A DNA stretch of 64,000 bases from Roseovarius pacificus (GCF_900142665.1 NZ_FRBR01000012.1:62001-126000), one strand, 5' to 3'. Numbered from the stretch's first letter, positions 43,540-52,610 are shown. Numbers and translations: made by a program. The notes: a model not told the origin generated them from the sequence alone.

Positions 43540-44930
43540 GCGCTGACAGCTCCTCACGTTGCCGGTCGGATCTGTCTTTGCGAGTTGATATGCTCCGTCG
43601 GCGTCGCTCAAGGCCAAGAACTTCGTCCAGCATGGCCTCTCGCGCTAAGAGACGTGCGTAACTACGTCTTTATGCACGTGTCTTAGATCGCCCGACCTTC
43701 GGTAGGCAGGCAGCATGAAACGGGCAGTTACCAACGTGGCGCTCCGCGGTGGAGCGAACGGGGGCGCCTGGAGGCCAGCACCAATAGTTTGGCATCCCGT
43801 TTTGGACACGCGCACCTGTCTGTTCAAGCGGCGACGGAAAATAAACTTCTGAGATCTTAGGCGGCTTTTGACATGGGGGCGGAGTTATGGGGAGCTGCTG
43901 GCGAAACTTCCCTATCACCCACGGGTTGGCAAATCTGCCCTGATAGGGAAACCAATGCCTGATCTCGACAAGAGGCCGCAAGCATGCTGATGCGGTCTTT
44001 TCAAAATTGTGGCGCTGGGGCCACGCCTTGCCCGCGGCCTGTGTTTTCTGACCGGGAGAAATCTTGTCGAGGAGTGGATGGAATTTCTATGTTTGGGTCA
44101 TGACACAGCAACGCATCCATATCTCGCCTCGGCTCATACTGTTCATATGACGTGAACCCGCCCAATCGCTTCCCCTGCGGTTGGCATCCGAGATTTGAGA
44201 ATGGAGAGTGTATCGATGGCTGTCGAACCCATCCCCCAATTGCCTGCCCAGGATTCTGTAGTCCTGTCTCGTGGAATCGCCCCTCGAAAATCGCGTGATG
44301 ATTCTCCGAAAATGGGTGCGACCAGCCGGGTGAACGCCATGCTGTTTCCGCGAATTGCCGCGTGTGAAGGTTCTTTCCCGGGTATGTCTCCTTGCGAAAT
44401 CGTCAGCAGGAATCGCAAGACCTCGGTGATCTGCGGGTTAGGGAGCGCTGGTTCGCACAAGGTGATGTGTCTGCGAAAAATCGAAAACGCTCACGGCTTG
44501 CTTTTTCGCAATCTGACGGCGGGTGATGCTGAAGACTAACCGCATGCCCGAAAAAGAAAAAGTCTTTTGGCGGCCAAAATCGGTGGCTACCAAATACTCA
44601 TCGCCGCAACTGAAGAGGCACTGACGATGTAGCAAGAAACGAAAAAGCGATCTGCGCCAACAGACCGCCCTCTCTTGGAAGACCGAGGTCCACCATTTAC
44701 ACCCAGAAACCTATCACCCAATCGGGTCGGTTTCAAGGACTCGGATGCTTCCAGAACATGACGACCTGCTTTTCCCCGACGCATTTGTCGCGACGGGAAA
44801 GGTCTGCCCAACGCCAACCAAGCTGAAATCCGAGTGGGGACATAGAGGCTGGTTTTGAAGGGCAGATCCAGAAGGTCACATGCTTTCCGGCTGATCGGGA
44901 AGTGGCACCTGAGACTTTTGGAATTCAACG
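43540..44930. other. 1.4-kb gene-poor gap upstream of the Tn7-like operon
   Basis: No gene here can be supported with confidence. Two overlapping open frames exist (about 44143-44460 minus, 44195-44539 plus); the minus one looks somewhat protein-like but I recognise no family. A hairpin CGCTCC-GCGGT-GGAGCG lies at 43740-43756. In Tn7-like elements the right transposon end lies just upstream of tnsA, so a terminal TGT and TnsB-binding repeats would be expected here; I did not find convincing ones by eye. Confidence 0.4.
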
Positions 44931-45608
44931 ATGTCTGATCTTTCTTTCTCCGGCGGTATCCGCCTTCCCGAACCCAGTCGTGGTGACCGCAAGACGCAAG
45001 TTGGCTCCACGCAGCACTTCACCGGAGGCATTGTCTTTGGTGAGGGTCATGGGGTCCGCCATGGCGTTGAAAGCCATCTCGAAGCGGATTGCGCGATGGT
45101 CTTGGCGTATCGCCCTGACACCAAGGAAGTTATCGAACAGGTTCGCTTTGAGTGGTTCGATGAGTTTGGGGAAGTCCACAACCACTTCATCGACTTTGTC
45201 GTTGTCCGCCAGGATGAAACTGTGACGGGATACGCAGTGCGCCCTGTTGAGCGTGCCGGCCGGAAGTACCTGACCAAGCTGGCCCGGATCAAAGCTCAGG
45301 CGATCTCCCAGGGCGTTCTCGATGACTTCCGTCTGTTCACGGAGGACGACATCTGCCCCGTCGAGCGTTACAACGCAGGTCTCTTTCACTCGGCGCGACG
45401 CCCGGACTGCTTTGGTGACCCTGTTGCCCAGGACGTGGTGCGGTCCATGACCGGGGTCGTCCGTATGGGTGATCTCGTCGAGAAAACCCGTCTGGACGGC
45501 ATGGGGTTTCGGGCCTTGGTGCGTCTGATCCGTTCCGGGCATCTGAAGACGCTCGGCTATGAGCGCCTCTCCCATGATGTGATGGTTTTCAAGGCGAAGG
45601 AGGTCTGA
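44931..45608 (+). CDS. tnsA: TnsA-like transposase endonuclease subunit, active site degenerate
   Basis: In Tn7, TnsA cuts the 5' ends of the transposon and partners TnsB. This 225-residue protein has the fold landmarks: VESHLEADC (Glu47/Glu51), HNHFIDFVVV (Asp88) and a C-terminal winged-helix region (GDLVEKTRLDGMGFRALVRL). The final part of the nuclease core, where TnsA has Gln/Glu-x-Lys, reads Ala102-Val103-Arg104 (GYAVRP), so the catalytic lysine appears replaced. The protein may be nuclease-dead or use a variant centre. It heads the tnsA-orf-tnsB-tnsC-tniQ unit on the plus strand, which supports the assignment despite low motif conservation. Confidence 0.72.
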   Translation: MSDLSFSGGIRLPEPSRGDRKTQVGSTQHFTGGIVFGEGHGVRHGVESHLEADCAMVLAYRPDTKEVIEQVRFEWFDEFGEVHNHFIDFVVVRQDETVTGYAVRPVERAGRKYLTKLARIKAQAISQGVLDDFRLFTEDDICPVERYNAGLFHSARRPDCFGDPVAQDVVRSMTGVVRMGDLVEKTRLDGMGFRALVRLIRSGHLKTLGYERLSHDVMVFKAKEV

Positions 45609-45610
45609 AG

Positions 45611-45883
45611 ATGTCCAAATATCGTTTCAAAGATACGGTTGAGGCCAAGCCTCGGATGAAGACTGGCGCAAATGTCGAAATCATCACCCACCAAGTTGAT
45701 GTTGCCGAGCTTCTCGCAAAAATCGGTATCGACCGAGGTCAATTGTCCGACAAGAGCTTGCTTTCTCTGCGCTTTGATGAGGTTTTCGAGATTGACGTTG
45801 AGACACGTATGATTCGCGGGGTCAATTTGGTCCGGAGCGACCAAGAGTTCTCCACGGACCAATTGTTCGGCAGCGCCCAGTAG
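45611..45883 (+). CDS. small protein between tnsA-like and tnsB
   Basis: A 90-residue protein reads MSKYRFKDTVEAKPRMKTGA followed by VDVAELLAKIGIDRGQLSDK and FDEVFEIDVETRMIRGV. It starts 2 bases after the tnsA-like stop with AAGGAGG as ribosome site, so the pair is translationally coupled. No family is recognised and Tn7 itself has no gene in this position. It may be an accessory subunit of the transposase. Function unknown. Confidence 0.7.
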   Translation: MSKYRFKDTVEAKPRMKTGANVEIITHQVDVAELLAKIGIDRGQLSDKSLLSLRFDEVFEIDVETRMIRGVNLVRSDQEFSTDQLFGSAQ

Positions 45884-45900
45884 GGTCCACCGGCAGCGAA

Positions 45901-45939
45901 GCCTCAGGTTTCCAATGCGTGATGCCGGAAACCTGAGGC
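45901..45939. repeat. 13-bp perfect inverted repeat between the small orf and tnsB
   Basis: GCCTCAGGTTTCC (45901-45913) and GGAAACCTGAGGC (45927-45939) are exact inverted repeats with a 13-base spacer. There is no T tract after it, so a simple terminator is unlikely. It lies within the 156-base gap before tnsB and could be a protein-binding site, an attenuating RNA hairpin or an RNA-processing site. Confidence 0.75.
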
Positions 45940-46039
45940 CGCGCCCCACCTCCAGAAACTTCCCCAATGGCGAGGCCCAATGGCCATCGCACTCATCATT
46001 GCTGCATCGCGCAGCCCAGCTCCCATGAAAGGATACACC

Positions 46040-48238
46040 ATGGATCTCTCGTTCAGCACCGCCAACGCCCGATATGCCTTTGGACAGTTCGACCGTGTGT
46101 CGATCGATAGTCTCCCCTTCCAAGTCGAAATGGAAACCGAAACCGGCTACCTTCTCCGCCGGGACGACGCGAATGGGCTTTGTCAGCAATTCACGCACGA
46201 AGATCTTGCCCGTTTCGGTCAGCAGGGCCGTATTCGGGTCGAGCGCGATGGCTTCAATCCGTCTGCAGCACATAAACGGCTGATGTCTAGCCAGACATCG
46301 ATCTCGGCTTTGACCGGTCGTCCCGGGCGCCGTCTCACCAAGAAGGATTTGTACTGTCAGGTTGCCCTGGAGCTCCATGCCGAGGGCCTGATGACGTTCA
46401 CGGACGCGTCGATCAAAGCCAACAAGGCTCTCCTTCTCGACCGCGTTATGGACATTGCACCCGATGACTTGCCCGAGCCTGGCAAGAAGTTTCGGAAGTC
46501 TGAAAACTTCGCCAAGGTTCCCTCGCCACGATCGCTGCGCCGATGGCTCGCCGAACTCAACAAGTTTGGGCTGATTGGACATCTCGATCGGGTGTCCGCA
46601 CGCGGAAACCGCGGGTCTCGTCTCTCACCAAGCGAGTACGCGCTGATGATGAAAGGGGTCCGCGGCTACATGTCGCCGGATAAGCCCACCATTCATGCGA
46701 TCGTCGAGGACGTGAAGCTTTCCTTTGCAAAAGAAAACGCGGAACGCGAAGCGCAAGGTAAACTCAAGATGAAGGTGCCAAGCCGAGAGACCATTCGGCT
46801 TGCTGTGCGGGGCCTGGACCCGTTCCTGGTGGAATTGAAGCGCAACGGCGCTGCAGCCGCACGCAAGAAGTTTCGCCCCGTCACAACCGGTCTTTCCGTG
46901 ACGCGTCCTCTGGAGCGGGTGGAGATCGACGAATGGACGGTCGATGCGCAGACCTTGTTGGAGAGCACCGAAATCTATGGGCTCTTCACCGATGAGGAGA
47001 AGCATTCGCTCGGCCTGTATTTTGAAGAGCACGAAGATCCGAAGACCGGAAAGATCAAGCAGAAAAAGACGGCACGGTGGACCCTGAGCGCCGCGATCTG
47101 TTGTGCCACCCGGTGCATTGTCGGGTTGGTGCTTAGTCGCACTCCAAACGCAGAGGCCGCAGTCCAGTTGTTGCAGATGATCACGACGGACAAGGGAGCC
47201 TGGGCAGACGCTGTAGGTGCCCATACGCCCTGGGACATGCACGGCACTCCGGAGTTGATCGTCTTTGATGGTGGTTCGGCGTACAAATCTTTGCGGTTTC
47301 GGATGGCCTCGGAGGATCTCGGTGTGATGTGGGAAATGGCGACGAACGGCGTCCCTGAGAACCGTGGCTTCATCGAGCGATTCTTCGGAACGTGCTCCGG
47401 TGGCTTTGCCTCCCGCGTTTCGGGTCATACGTTCCGTGGCATCATGGAGAAAGGTGATGCGGACCCGGAAAAGCGCGCAGCATTGACCTTGGATGATCTG
47501 ACGTTTGCGCTGATCCGCTGGGTTGTCGAGATCTACCACAACACGCCGCACTCCGGTCTTGACAACGAGACGCCGGTGCAGGCCTGGCGGCGCTTGAACA
47601 AGCTGTATGGCGTCACCCCGCCGCCAGACTCCGAAATGATGCGGATTTGTTTCGGGCAGGAGCGCGAGTACCGCTTGGACAAAGAAGGCATCACCGTTCT
47701 CGGTGTGACTTACCAATCTGAAATTCTCCAGAACCATTTTCGTCGGAATGACCCTGGGACCGTCAAGGTTCGCTGGCATCCCAAAGATGTAGGCGCGATT
47801 TCAGTGCTGATGGGGGAAGAGTGGTGCAACGTCCCCTCCCAAGACGCATCCCTCCAAGGCGTCGCGGCACAAACCTGGCTGACTGCTGTGCGGCATGTGC
47901 GCGCCGGCAACCCGGAGGCGGATCATCTGAACAATGCAGTCGTCCGGGAAGCTATTCTGGCGATCAAGGCTCGGAACGAGGTGGCGATGGCGAAGGCAGG
48001 GCTGAACCTGGAGGATTGGTCCGAAGATCGGTTCAAGCGTGAGGAAAAGAACATCCTTGCAGGTGTGAAATTCTACGAGCCGAAAGCGCCATCCAAGGCG
48101 AAAGGCGAGCTTGGGAGTGAGCTGCCTTCGCTTGACGATTTGAACGGTGAAGTCGGCGACAGCACCGACGCGCAGGTTGGCCGCAAAGGCCGGAGCGGCC
48201 CCTCGTCGGCGTCGGGCATCACCTTCGAGGAGGAGTGA
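46040..48238 (+). CDS. tnsB: TnsB/Mu-type DDE transposase
   Basis: A 732-residue DDE transposase binds the transposon ends and carries out strand transfer. The catalytic triad is Asp297 (VEIDEWTVDA), Asp410 (LIVFDGGSAYKS) and Glu446 (GFIERFFGTC), a D,D-35-E spacing of the retroviral-integrase-like core. A helix-turn-helix N-terminal region (SPRSLRRWLAELNKFGL) and a beta-barrel C-terminal domain (VLGVTYQSEILQNHFRR) flank it. The tail is basic and low-complexity with an acidic end. I chose the ATG at 46040 with AAAGGA 7 bases upstream; a start at 45980 lacks a site. The stop is 2 bases before tnsC. Confidence 0.93.
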   Translation: MDLSFSTANARYAFGQFDRVSIDSLPFQVEMETETGYLLRRDDANGLCQQFTHEDLARFGQQGRIRVERDGFNPSAAHKRLMSSQTSISALTGRPGRRLTKKDLYCQVALELHAEGLMTFTDASIKANKALLLDRVMDIAPDDLPEPGKKFRKSENFAKVPSPRSLRRWLAELNKFGLIGHLDRVSARGNRGSRLSPSEYALMMKGVRGYMSPDKPTIHAIVEDVKLSFAKENAEREAQGKLKMKVPSRETIRLAVRGLDPFLVELKRNGAAAARKKFRPVTTGLSVTRPLERVEIDEWTVDAQTLLESTEIYGLFTDEEKHSLGLYFEEHEDPKTGKIKQKKTARWTLSAAICCATRCIVGLVLSRTPNAEAAVQLLQMITTDKGAWADAVGAHTPWDMHGTPELIVFDGGSAYKSLRFRMASEDLGVMWEMATNGVPENRGFIERFFGTCSGGFASRVSGHTFRGIMEKGDADPEKRAALTLDDLTFALIRWVVEIYHNTPHSGLDNETPVQAWRRLNKLYGVTPPPDSEMMRICFGQEREYRLDKEGITVLGVTYQSEILQNHFRRNDPGTVKVRWHPKDVGAISVLMGEEWCNVPSQDASLQGVAAQTWLTAVRHVRAGNPEADHLNNAVVREAILAIKARNEVAMAKAGLNLEDWSEDRFKREEKNILAGVKFYEPKAPSKAKGELGSELPSLDDLNGEVGDSTDAQVGRKGRSGPSSASGITFEEE

Positions 48239-48240
48239 TC

Positions 48241-49203
48241 ATGATGGATCAACACACTGCGGAGCAGGCTCTCGAGGCACTGCGTGAGCTGCATATCGGA
48301 ACGGATCGGGACGCGGAAGCCGCTTCCCACATCGAACGGCTTTTCGAGAAGGACGCTGCGGGTCATCGGACGCCTGTCGCTAAACGGTTCACCAAGACCC
48401 GTGAAACGCGTGGCGTGATGGTGATTGGTGAGCCCGGGAGCGGAAAATCCCATCTCGTCAATCGCACGCTCGAGAAACTGCCGATGTTGCGGCCGCAAGA
48501 AGATGGCACTCCGCGTTACATTGGTTGCGTGGTGCCCAGCCCCGCGACCTTCAAGAGCATGATGGGCGAGTTGCTGAAGGTATCCGGGTACCCTGTGGAG
48601 AGTAAACGGCAGGAGGCCTGGTCGCTGTTCCAGGATTTGCGCTATCGCTTGGCCGAGCTGGAGATCAGCGTGATCTGGATCGACGAGGCTCAGGACTTGT
48701 TCTGTGCCGATCGCAACCTGATCCTGCGGGCACTGAAATCGTTGATGCAGGGTGAGCATGCCATCACGATCATCGTGTCCGGCACGAAAGACCTCGCGAC
48801 CGTGATCCGGAGTGACCAGCAGGTAAAGCGGCGCTTTACGTCTATTGTCCTACCCGAACTCACCGAACAATCCGACGGCGATAATTTCTGCCAGATCATG
48901 GAGCATTATTGCCAGCGTGTCGGGATTCACGCTCCGATGGAGACCGACTTGGTCGGACGGGTGTTCCACGGTGCCCGGTATTGTTTTGGACGGGCGGTAG
49001 AGCTGCTGTTGCTGGCGCTCGAGTTCGCGATCGAGAACGAAGATAGTCATCTCGAGATCGGGCATTTCGCCTCGGCCTACGCGATGCAGGAATCCTGTTC
49101 GGCGTCGGAGAACGTCTTCTTTGTCGAGCATTACTGGTTGATCGAGACGGATCCAGAAGAGGATCAGAGGCCCCGTCGGTCCACGGGCAAGCGGAAGCGG
49201 TGA
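48241..49203 (+). CDS. tnsC: TnsC/TniB-type AAA+ transposition regulator
   Basis: A 320-residue AAA+ ATPase that in Tn7-like systems forms filaments on target DNA and links the target selector to TnsB. Walker A is VIGEPGSGKSHLV (about residue 63) and Walker B VIWIDEAQDLF (Asp148). A sensor-1 segment IIVSGTKDL follows. It starts directly after tnsB with GAGGAGGAG as ribosome site, and tniQ begins 5 bases after its stop. It is shorter than Tn7 TnsC (about 550 residues), closer to TniB. Confidence 0.92.
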   Translation: MMDQHTAEQALEALRELHIGTDRDAEAASHIERLFEKDAAGHRTPVAKRFTKTRETRGVMVIGEPGSGKSHLVNRTLEKLPMLRPQEDGTPRYIGCVVPSPATFKSMMGELLKVSGYPVESKRQEAWSLFQDLRYRLAELEISVIWIDEAQDLFCADRNLILRALKSLMQGEHAITIIVSGTKDLATVIRSDQQVKRRFTSIVLPELTEQSDGDNFCQIMEHYCQRVGIHAPMETDLVGRVFHGARYCFGRAVELLLLALEFAIENEDSHLEIGHFASAYAMQESCSASENVFFVEHYWLIETDPEEDQRPRRSTGKRKR

Positions 49204-49208
49204 TTGCC

Positions 49209-50759
49209 ATGGCCAAGCTCTTTCCCAAAGTCTCCTTTGTTCACGATGAGACGCCCTTGTCCTGGGCGGCACGTCAGGCGGCCTTCCACAAGGGAGGTCG
49301 CCTCGTCCCGTTTCTCAATGATCTGCGTATTCCTGCCATCGATCTCGCGCGGGGGCTTCCGGGGGCGGTTCATCGCCTCTGCGAGATCGCCGGCCAGGAC
49401 CCGGTGCCGGTGGCTTGGAACACGATCAGCTCGATTGGCGCACGCCGCTTCAGCCTGCGCCAGCACGAATTTTCGGCTGAGTTCACGACCGGGGTCGAGA
49501 CCAGGATTTGCCCCTATTGCCTTGCTGAGGACCAATATGACCAGCGGCGCCCTGACGTTGCGATGCGTCATCGCCTTGCATGGCGCCTTGCGCCTGTTCG
49601 TACGTGCCGCCGCCACGGGACTCTGCTGCGCGATGTCCGAAAGGACGCGTGGGATGATCAACTGCATGAGCTGCAGGCCATGCAGGATATCATTGCAGCG
49701 GAATTGGCCGTGCCGGAGCCATGCGAACCGCGGGCACCCTCGCCACTCCAGACCTACGTGGAAAACCGTCTGGAAGGACATTCCGGTCCGATCTGGTTGG
49801 ATGGGCAAGGCATTGATCAGGCGAGCCGGGCAGTCGAGATGGTGGGCGGGTTGATCGCCTTCGGCCCAAAGCAGCAGGCCGCTGAGCTGTCTCAGCGCAT
49901 GTGGGACGACGCCGGACGTGCAGGTTGGGGCCTCGCAGCAGGGGGCGAAGCCGAAGTGGTGGCTTTTCTTGAAGATACGCTGAAGGCCTCAACGCGCAGT
50001 GAGGGATTTGCGAGCCCTCGGAGCGCTTTCGGGATGCTCTATGCGTGGCTCAACTCAGGGCACCTCTCAAAGGACCCAGGGCCGATCCATGCTCTCCTGC
50101 GTCATGTGATCATTGAGAATACGCCTCTGGTCCCTGGGCGGAATGTTCTGGGTCAGCCGGTGGCCCGTCCGAAATACAGTACCCTGAGTTCGATTTCCAA
50201 AGCTGAGAACGTCCATCCCTCGACGCTTCACAACCTTCTCAAGGCAGCTGGCATGTCGCCCAAAGAGGGTGAGGGGGCAGGGGCTGGGCGCCTAGTCGTC
50301 GACTATGCGAAGGTTGTCGAGCTGCTCGGGGATGCGAAGTTTGCTGTGCCGACGACCCAGGTTCCGTATGTCTTGACCTGTTCACGGCCGGTCGCAAGCG
50401 CGTTGATCGAACTGGGATTGCTGAGCCGTATCCATGATCATCGGCATCTGCAAAGCAAGGTCGGCAAAGCTGTCGATGGCCGCAGCATCAATAAAGTGCT
50501 CGATGTCCTGCGAGACAGGTTCGACGAAGTGGAGGAGCTACCTGTCGGCATGGAGCCCTTGGCCAGGTGTGCGGAGAAATCCCGGGCGAAGCTGAAGGTG
50601 ATCCTGGAACTCCTCTTCAAAGGGCACTTGTCCAACGTGGTGCGTCTCGATGGTCAGGTAGGGTTTGCTGCCATTCATCTGGATCCAGAGGAGATAAAGT
50701 CCGTTTTGGAATCGCCGCCGGTTGGGGTATCTGAGGACGCATATTTCCTGATCCACTGA
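49209..50759 (+). CDS. tniQ: TniQ/TnsD-family target selector
   Basis: A 516-residue TniQ-domain protein selects insertion targets. The N-terminal domain begins DETPLSWAARQAAFHKGG and has the zinc motif CPYC (about residues 101-104) with a second half CRRHGTLL (133-136). The remaining 350 residues resemble the longer DNA-binding part of TnsD-like proteins (HPSTLHNLLKAAGMSPK is a helix-turn-helix). It is the last gene of the transposition operon and is followed by a strong terminator. Only one target selector is visible; there is no TnsE and no cas gene nearby. Confidence 0.92.
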   Translation: MAKLFPKVSFVHDETPLSWAARQAAFHKGGRLVPFLNDLRIPAIDLARGLPGAVHRLCEIAGQDPVPVAWNTISSIGARRFSLRQHEFSAEFTTGVETRICPYCLAEDQYDQRRPDVAMRHRLAWRLAPVRTCRRHGTLLRDVRKDAWDDQLHELQAMQDIIAAELAVPEPCEPRAPSPLQTYVENRLEGHSGPIWLDGQGIDQASRAVEMVGGLIAFGPKQQAAELSQRMWDDAGRAGWGLAAGGEAEVVAFLEDTLKASTRSEGFASPRSAFGMLYAWLNSGHLSKDPGPIHALLRHVIIENTPLVPGRNVLGQPVARPKYSTLSSISKAENVHPSTLHNLLKAAGMSPKEGEGAGAGRLVVDYAKVVELLGDAKFAVPTTQVPYVLTCSRPVASALIELGLLSRIHDHRHLQSKVGKAVDGRSINKVLDVLRDRFDEVEELPVGMEPLARCAEKSRAKLKVILELLFKGHLSNVVRLDGQVGFAAIHLDPEEIKSVLESPPVGVSEDAYFLIH

Positions 50760-50795
50760 CCTCGTCCCCCCAAGCTTTCCTGATGAAAGTCTGCA

Positions 50796-50822
50796 ATGCC
50801 GCCTTCGGGCGGCATTTTTTTG
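50796..50822 (+). terminator. rho-independent terminator after tniQ
   Basis: ATGCCGCC (50796-50803), loop TTCG, GGCGGCAT (50808-50815) and a run of seven T residues (50816-50822) form a textbook terminator 37 bases after the tniQ stop. Confidence 0.95.
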
Positions 50823-50894
50823 TGAACTTTCGATGGTCATTTGATGTGGGTGTAGTGGTCAAAATGGCCGCCTCAGCGTGATTGCGTATAAATA

Positions 50895-51060
50895 TTATTG
50901 TTTAATAACAATAACATATTTTCGGATGAGGTCAGGTGGTGGACATTTATTGGTGGTTTCCACAGGTGTGTATCTCCACCACCAATTCGTAGCCACTGGC
51001 GGGGTTGAAAACGCCATTTCGCAAGCAAAAGAGGGGGATTGGGCGCAAGCGTCAGGTGGT
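50895..51060. repeat. inverted and direct repeats downstream of the transposition operon
   Basis: TTATTGTT (50895-50902) and AACAATAA (50907-50914) form an AT-rich palindrome. GGTGGTGGA (50935-50943) pairs with TCCACCACC (50975-50983), and ATTGGTGGT (50949-50957) alternatively pairs with ACCACCAAT (50978-50986). GTCAGGTGGT occurs twice (50931-50940 and 51051-51060). The gap between tniQ and the next gene (50823-51384) has no supported gene. The repeats could be regulatory RNA alternatives or protein-binding sites. Confidence 0.55.
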
Positions 51061-51266
51061 CTCGTTTGTGGCGACTCATGGCGCGCGAAAGCCAGTTTGT
51101 CTTTGTCGGGCGGTACGTGGGAGGAAAACTCCGGGGTGCAAAATGGTGCCTGGGCCCAGGGGTCATAGATACTTGTAACCAAATGAAGTTTTGTGTTGTC
51201 CGTTGGGGCTGTTCTCCTGGGGGTCGAACAATGCCGACAGCCTCTCAGACATGGGCGGACACGAGA

Positions 51267-51288
51267 AAGGGCGGCTTTCGCCGCCCTT
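51267..51288 (-). terminator. hairpin after the 51385-51735 gene
   Basis: AAGGGCGGC (51267-51275), loop TTTC, GCCGCCCTT (51280-51288) is a perfect 9-bp stem. On the minus strand it is followed by TTTCTCG, a weak T tract, and it lies 96 bases after the stop of the minus-strand gene at 51385. Confidence 0.55.
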
Positions 51289-51384
51289 GGGTAAGTGTTC
51301 AAATTCTTGGTTTCGGGGACTGCCCCCTGGGCAATGGCATCTTCAAGGCACGTGCGGGCTCATGAAACGCATTGCAGCCCTGTT

Positions 51385-51735
51385 TCAGTCCGCAGCGCGA
51401 AACCTTGCGATAAGCTCACTGATGCGTGCCCCATACCATCGTGCCATGTTGGACGCTGGCAGATTGCGTTGATGACCGATGCGGTCGAGCGATGATGGCG
51501 CCTGTTCGGCGAGAACGCGATGGATTTGGTGCAAGGCCGCCTCCACGGCATTGGCGTCAGGAAATGGCTGGTCAAAGGCACAGATCAGCCCGCATAGGGC
51601 CGAGAAACCGCTTGGATCATCGAGGGCATCGAGCAGATCACAGAGACCCGCGCCATGACGGCGCAGATGTTTCTCCGTTTCATCGGTTGCGTCGAAGCGG
51701 GCCTGGCTGGTGGTTGCGGGGTTGGGGTTGAGCAT
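51385..51735 (-). CDS. hypothetical protein
   Basis: A 116-residue protein begins MLNPNPATTSQARFDATDET and has a helical core (HGAGLCDLLDALDDPSGFSA, DANAVEAALHQIHRVLAEQA). The ATG at 51735 follows AAAGGAAG; an in-frame start at 51789 lacks a site. No family is recognised. It is on the same strand as the 51970-52362 gene 235 bases upstream. Both look like the small accessory genes common on roseobacter mobile elements. Confidence 0.6.
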   Translation of the reverse strand: MLNPNPATTSQARFDATDETEKHLRRHGAGLCDLLDALDDPSGFSALCGLICAFDQPFPDANAVEAALHQIHRVLAEQAPSSLDRIGHQRNLPASNMARWYGARISELIARFRAAD

Positions 51736-51969
51736 GAGGAACTTCCTTTGCATGAACGGTGCTGGTGGTGCCTGTTTCATCGGCGTCATGGTCTCCGTGC
51801 ATTGCGGGATGGGTTCTGCGTATGGGTGGATCCTTTGGTGGTTTCTTGTTCCGTGGTGAGAAGATTGGCCTGTCTTTCAGGACACGAAGGAAAAATCTGA
51901 GGTTGGTGTCGTTTTGGTCGATGGGGCCCACACCGCCGCCGAAAATGTGCGGCGGTGTCGGACCATTGT

Positions 51970-52362
51970 TCAGGCCGCCCGTTCTTCCGGATCCGGGATG
52001 ACGCTGGCGGCGCGCAGTGCATCATCAAGACCGTCGGCAAGCAGGCAGAGCTCGGGCACGATTGGATCCTCGGGTTCCAGCATCGCGAAGAAGCCGACAT
52101 CCTCCCAGTCGCCGTTGGTGTGCTCGAGAAAAAGCATGTCGCGCAGTTCGAGAAGCATGCGCCGAACGCGGCGGGTGAGGGGGCCTGGTTGGTCGAGCGC
52201 ATCGCGGATCGCATTGACGAGCCGCACACCCTGGCGATCCGCCAAGAGATTGGCAGCATCGCCGAGTGCAGTATCGTGATCGGACAGAAACGAGCGCAGC
52301 GCCAGTTCGCTGGTCTTCGTGGCGCAGGTGGTCGTTCCATCGGATATCGGTGAATGAAACAT
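51970..52362 (-). CDS. hypothetical protein
   Basis: A 130-residue acidic, leucine-rich protein reads MFHSPISDGTTTCATKTSEL with ALGDAANLLADRQGVRLVNA and LLELRDMLFLEHTNGDWEDV. It is preceded by AGGAGGCCCC before the ATG. No membrane segments or catalytic motifs are visible. A perfect hairpin ACACCGCCGC/GCGGCGGTGT (51931-51959) lies after its stop but without a T tract. Function unknown. Confidence 0.65.
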   Translation of the reverse strand: MFHSPISDGTTTCATKTSELALRSFLSDHDTALGDAANLLADRQGVRLVNAIRDALDQPGPLTRRVRRMLLELRDMLFLEHTNGDWEDVGFFAMLEPEDPIVPELCLLADGLDDALRAASVIPDPEERAA

Positions 52363-52610
52363 GGGGCCTCCTTGATGACAGATTGGTCCGGGTTTCGTCC
52401 CGGGTCAGGAAAGGTCGGAGGTCCGTGTTTGGCCGGTGGTTGGATTGAGCTTTGCGTTGGTCCTTGGTTGCGTGTCGATCGCATCCGTTTTTGCGATTAC
52501 AACGAACATTGGCCGAAAATGATGAAGGCAAAACAGTTTTCAGAAATTTTTTGAGAAAGGTCAGTCGTCAAGACGCAAGTATCGGCCGCGCGACATGAAG
52601 GGAGCGGGTG

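Noticed and set aside
46625..47779. Long minus-strand open frame opposite tnsB
   Set aside because: It is antisense to the DDE core of tnsB and has no motif.
44931..50759. CRISPR-associated transposon
   Set aside because: The tns/tniQ set is compatible, but no cas genes and no CRISPR repeats were seen in the window.
50878..51168. A possible 96-residue protein downstream of tniQ
   Set aside because: It lies over inverted and direct repeats, has low-complexity Gly/Ser composition and no good start site.
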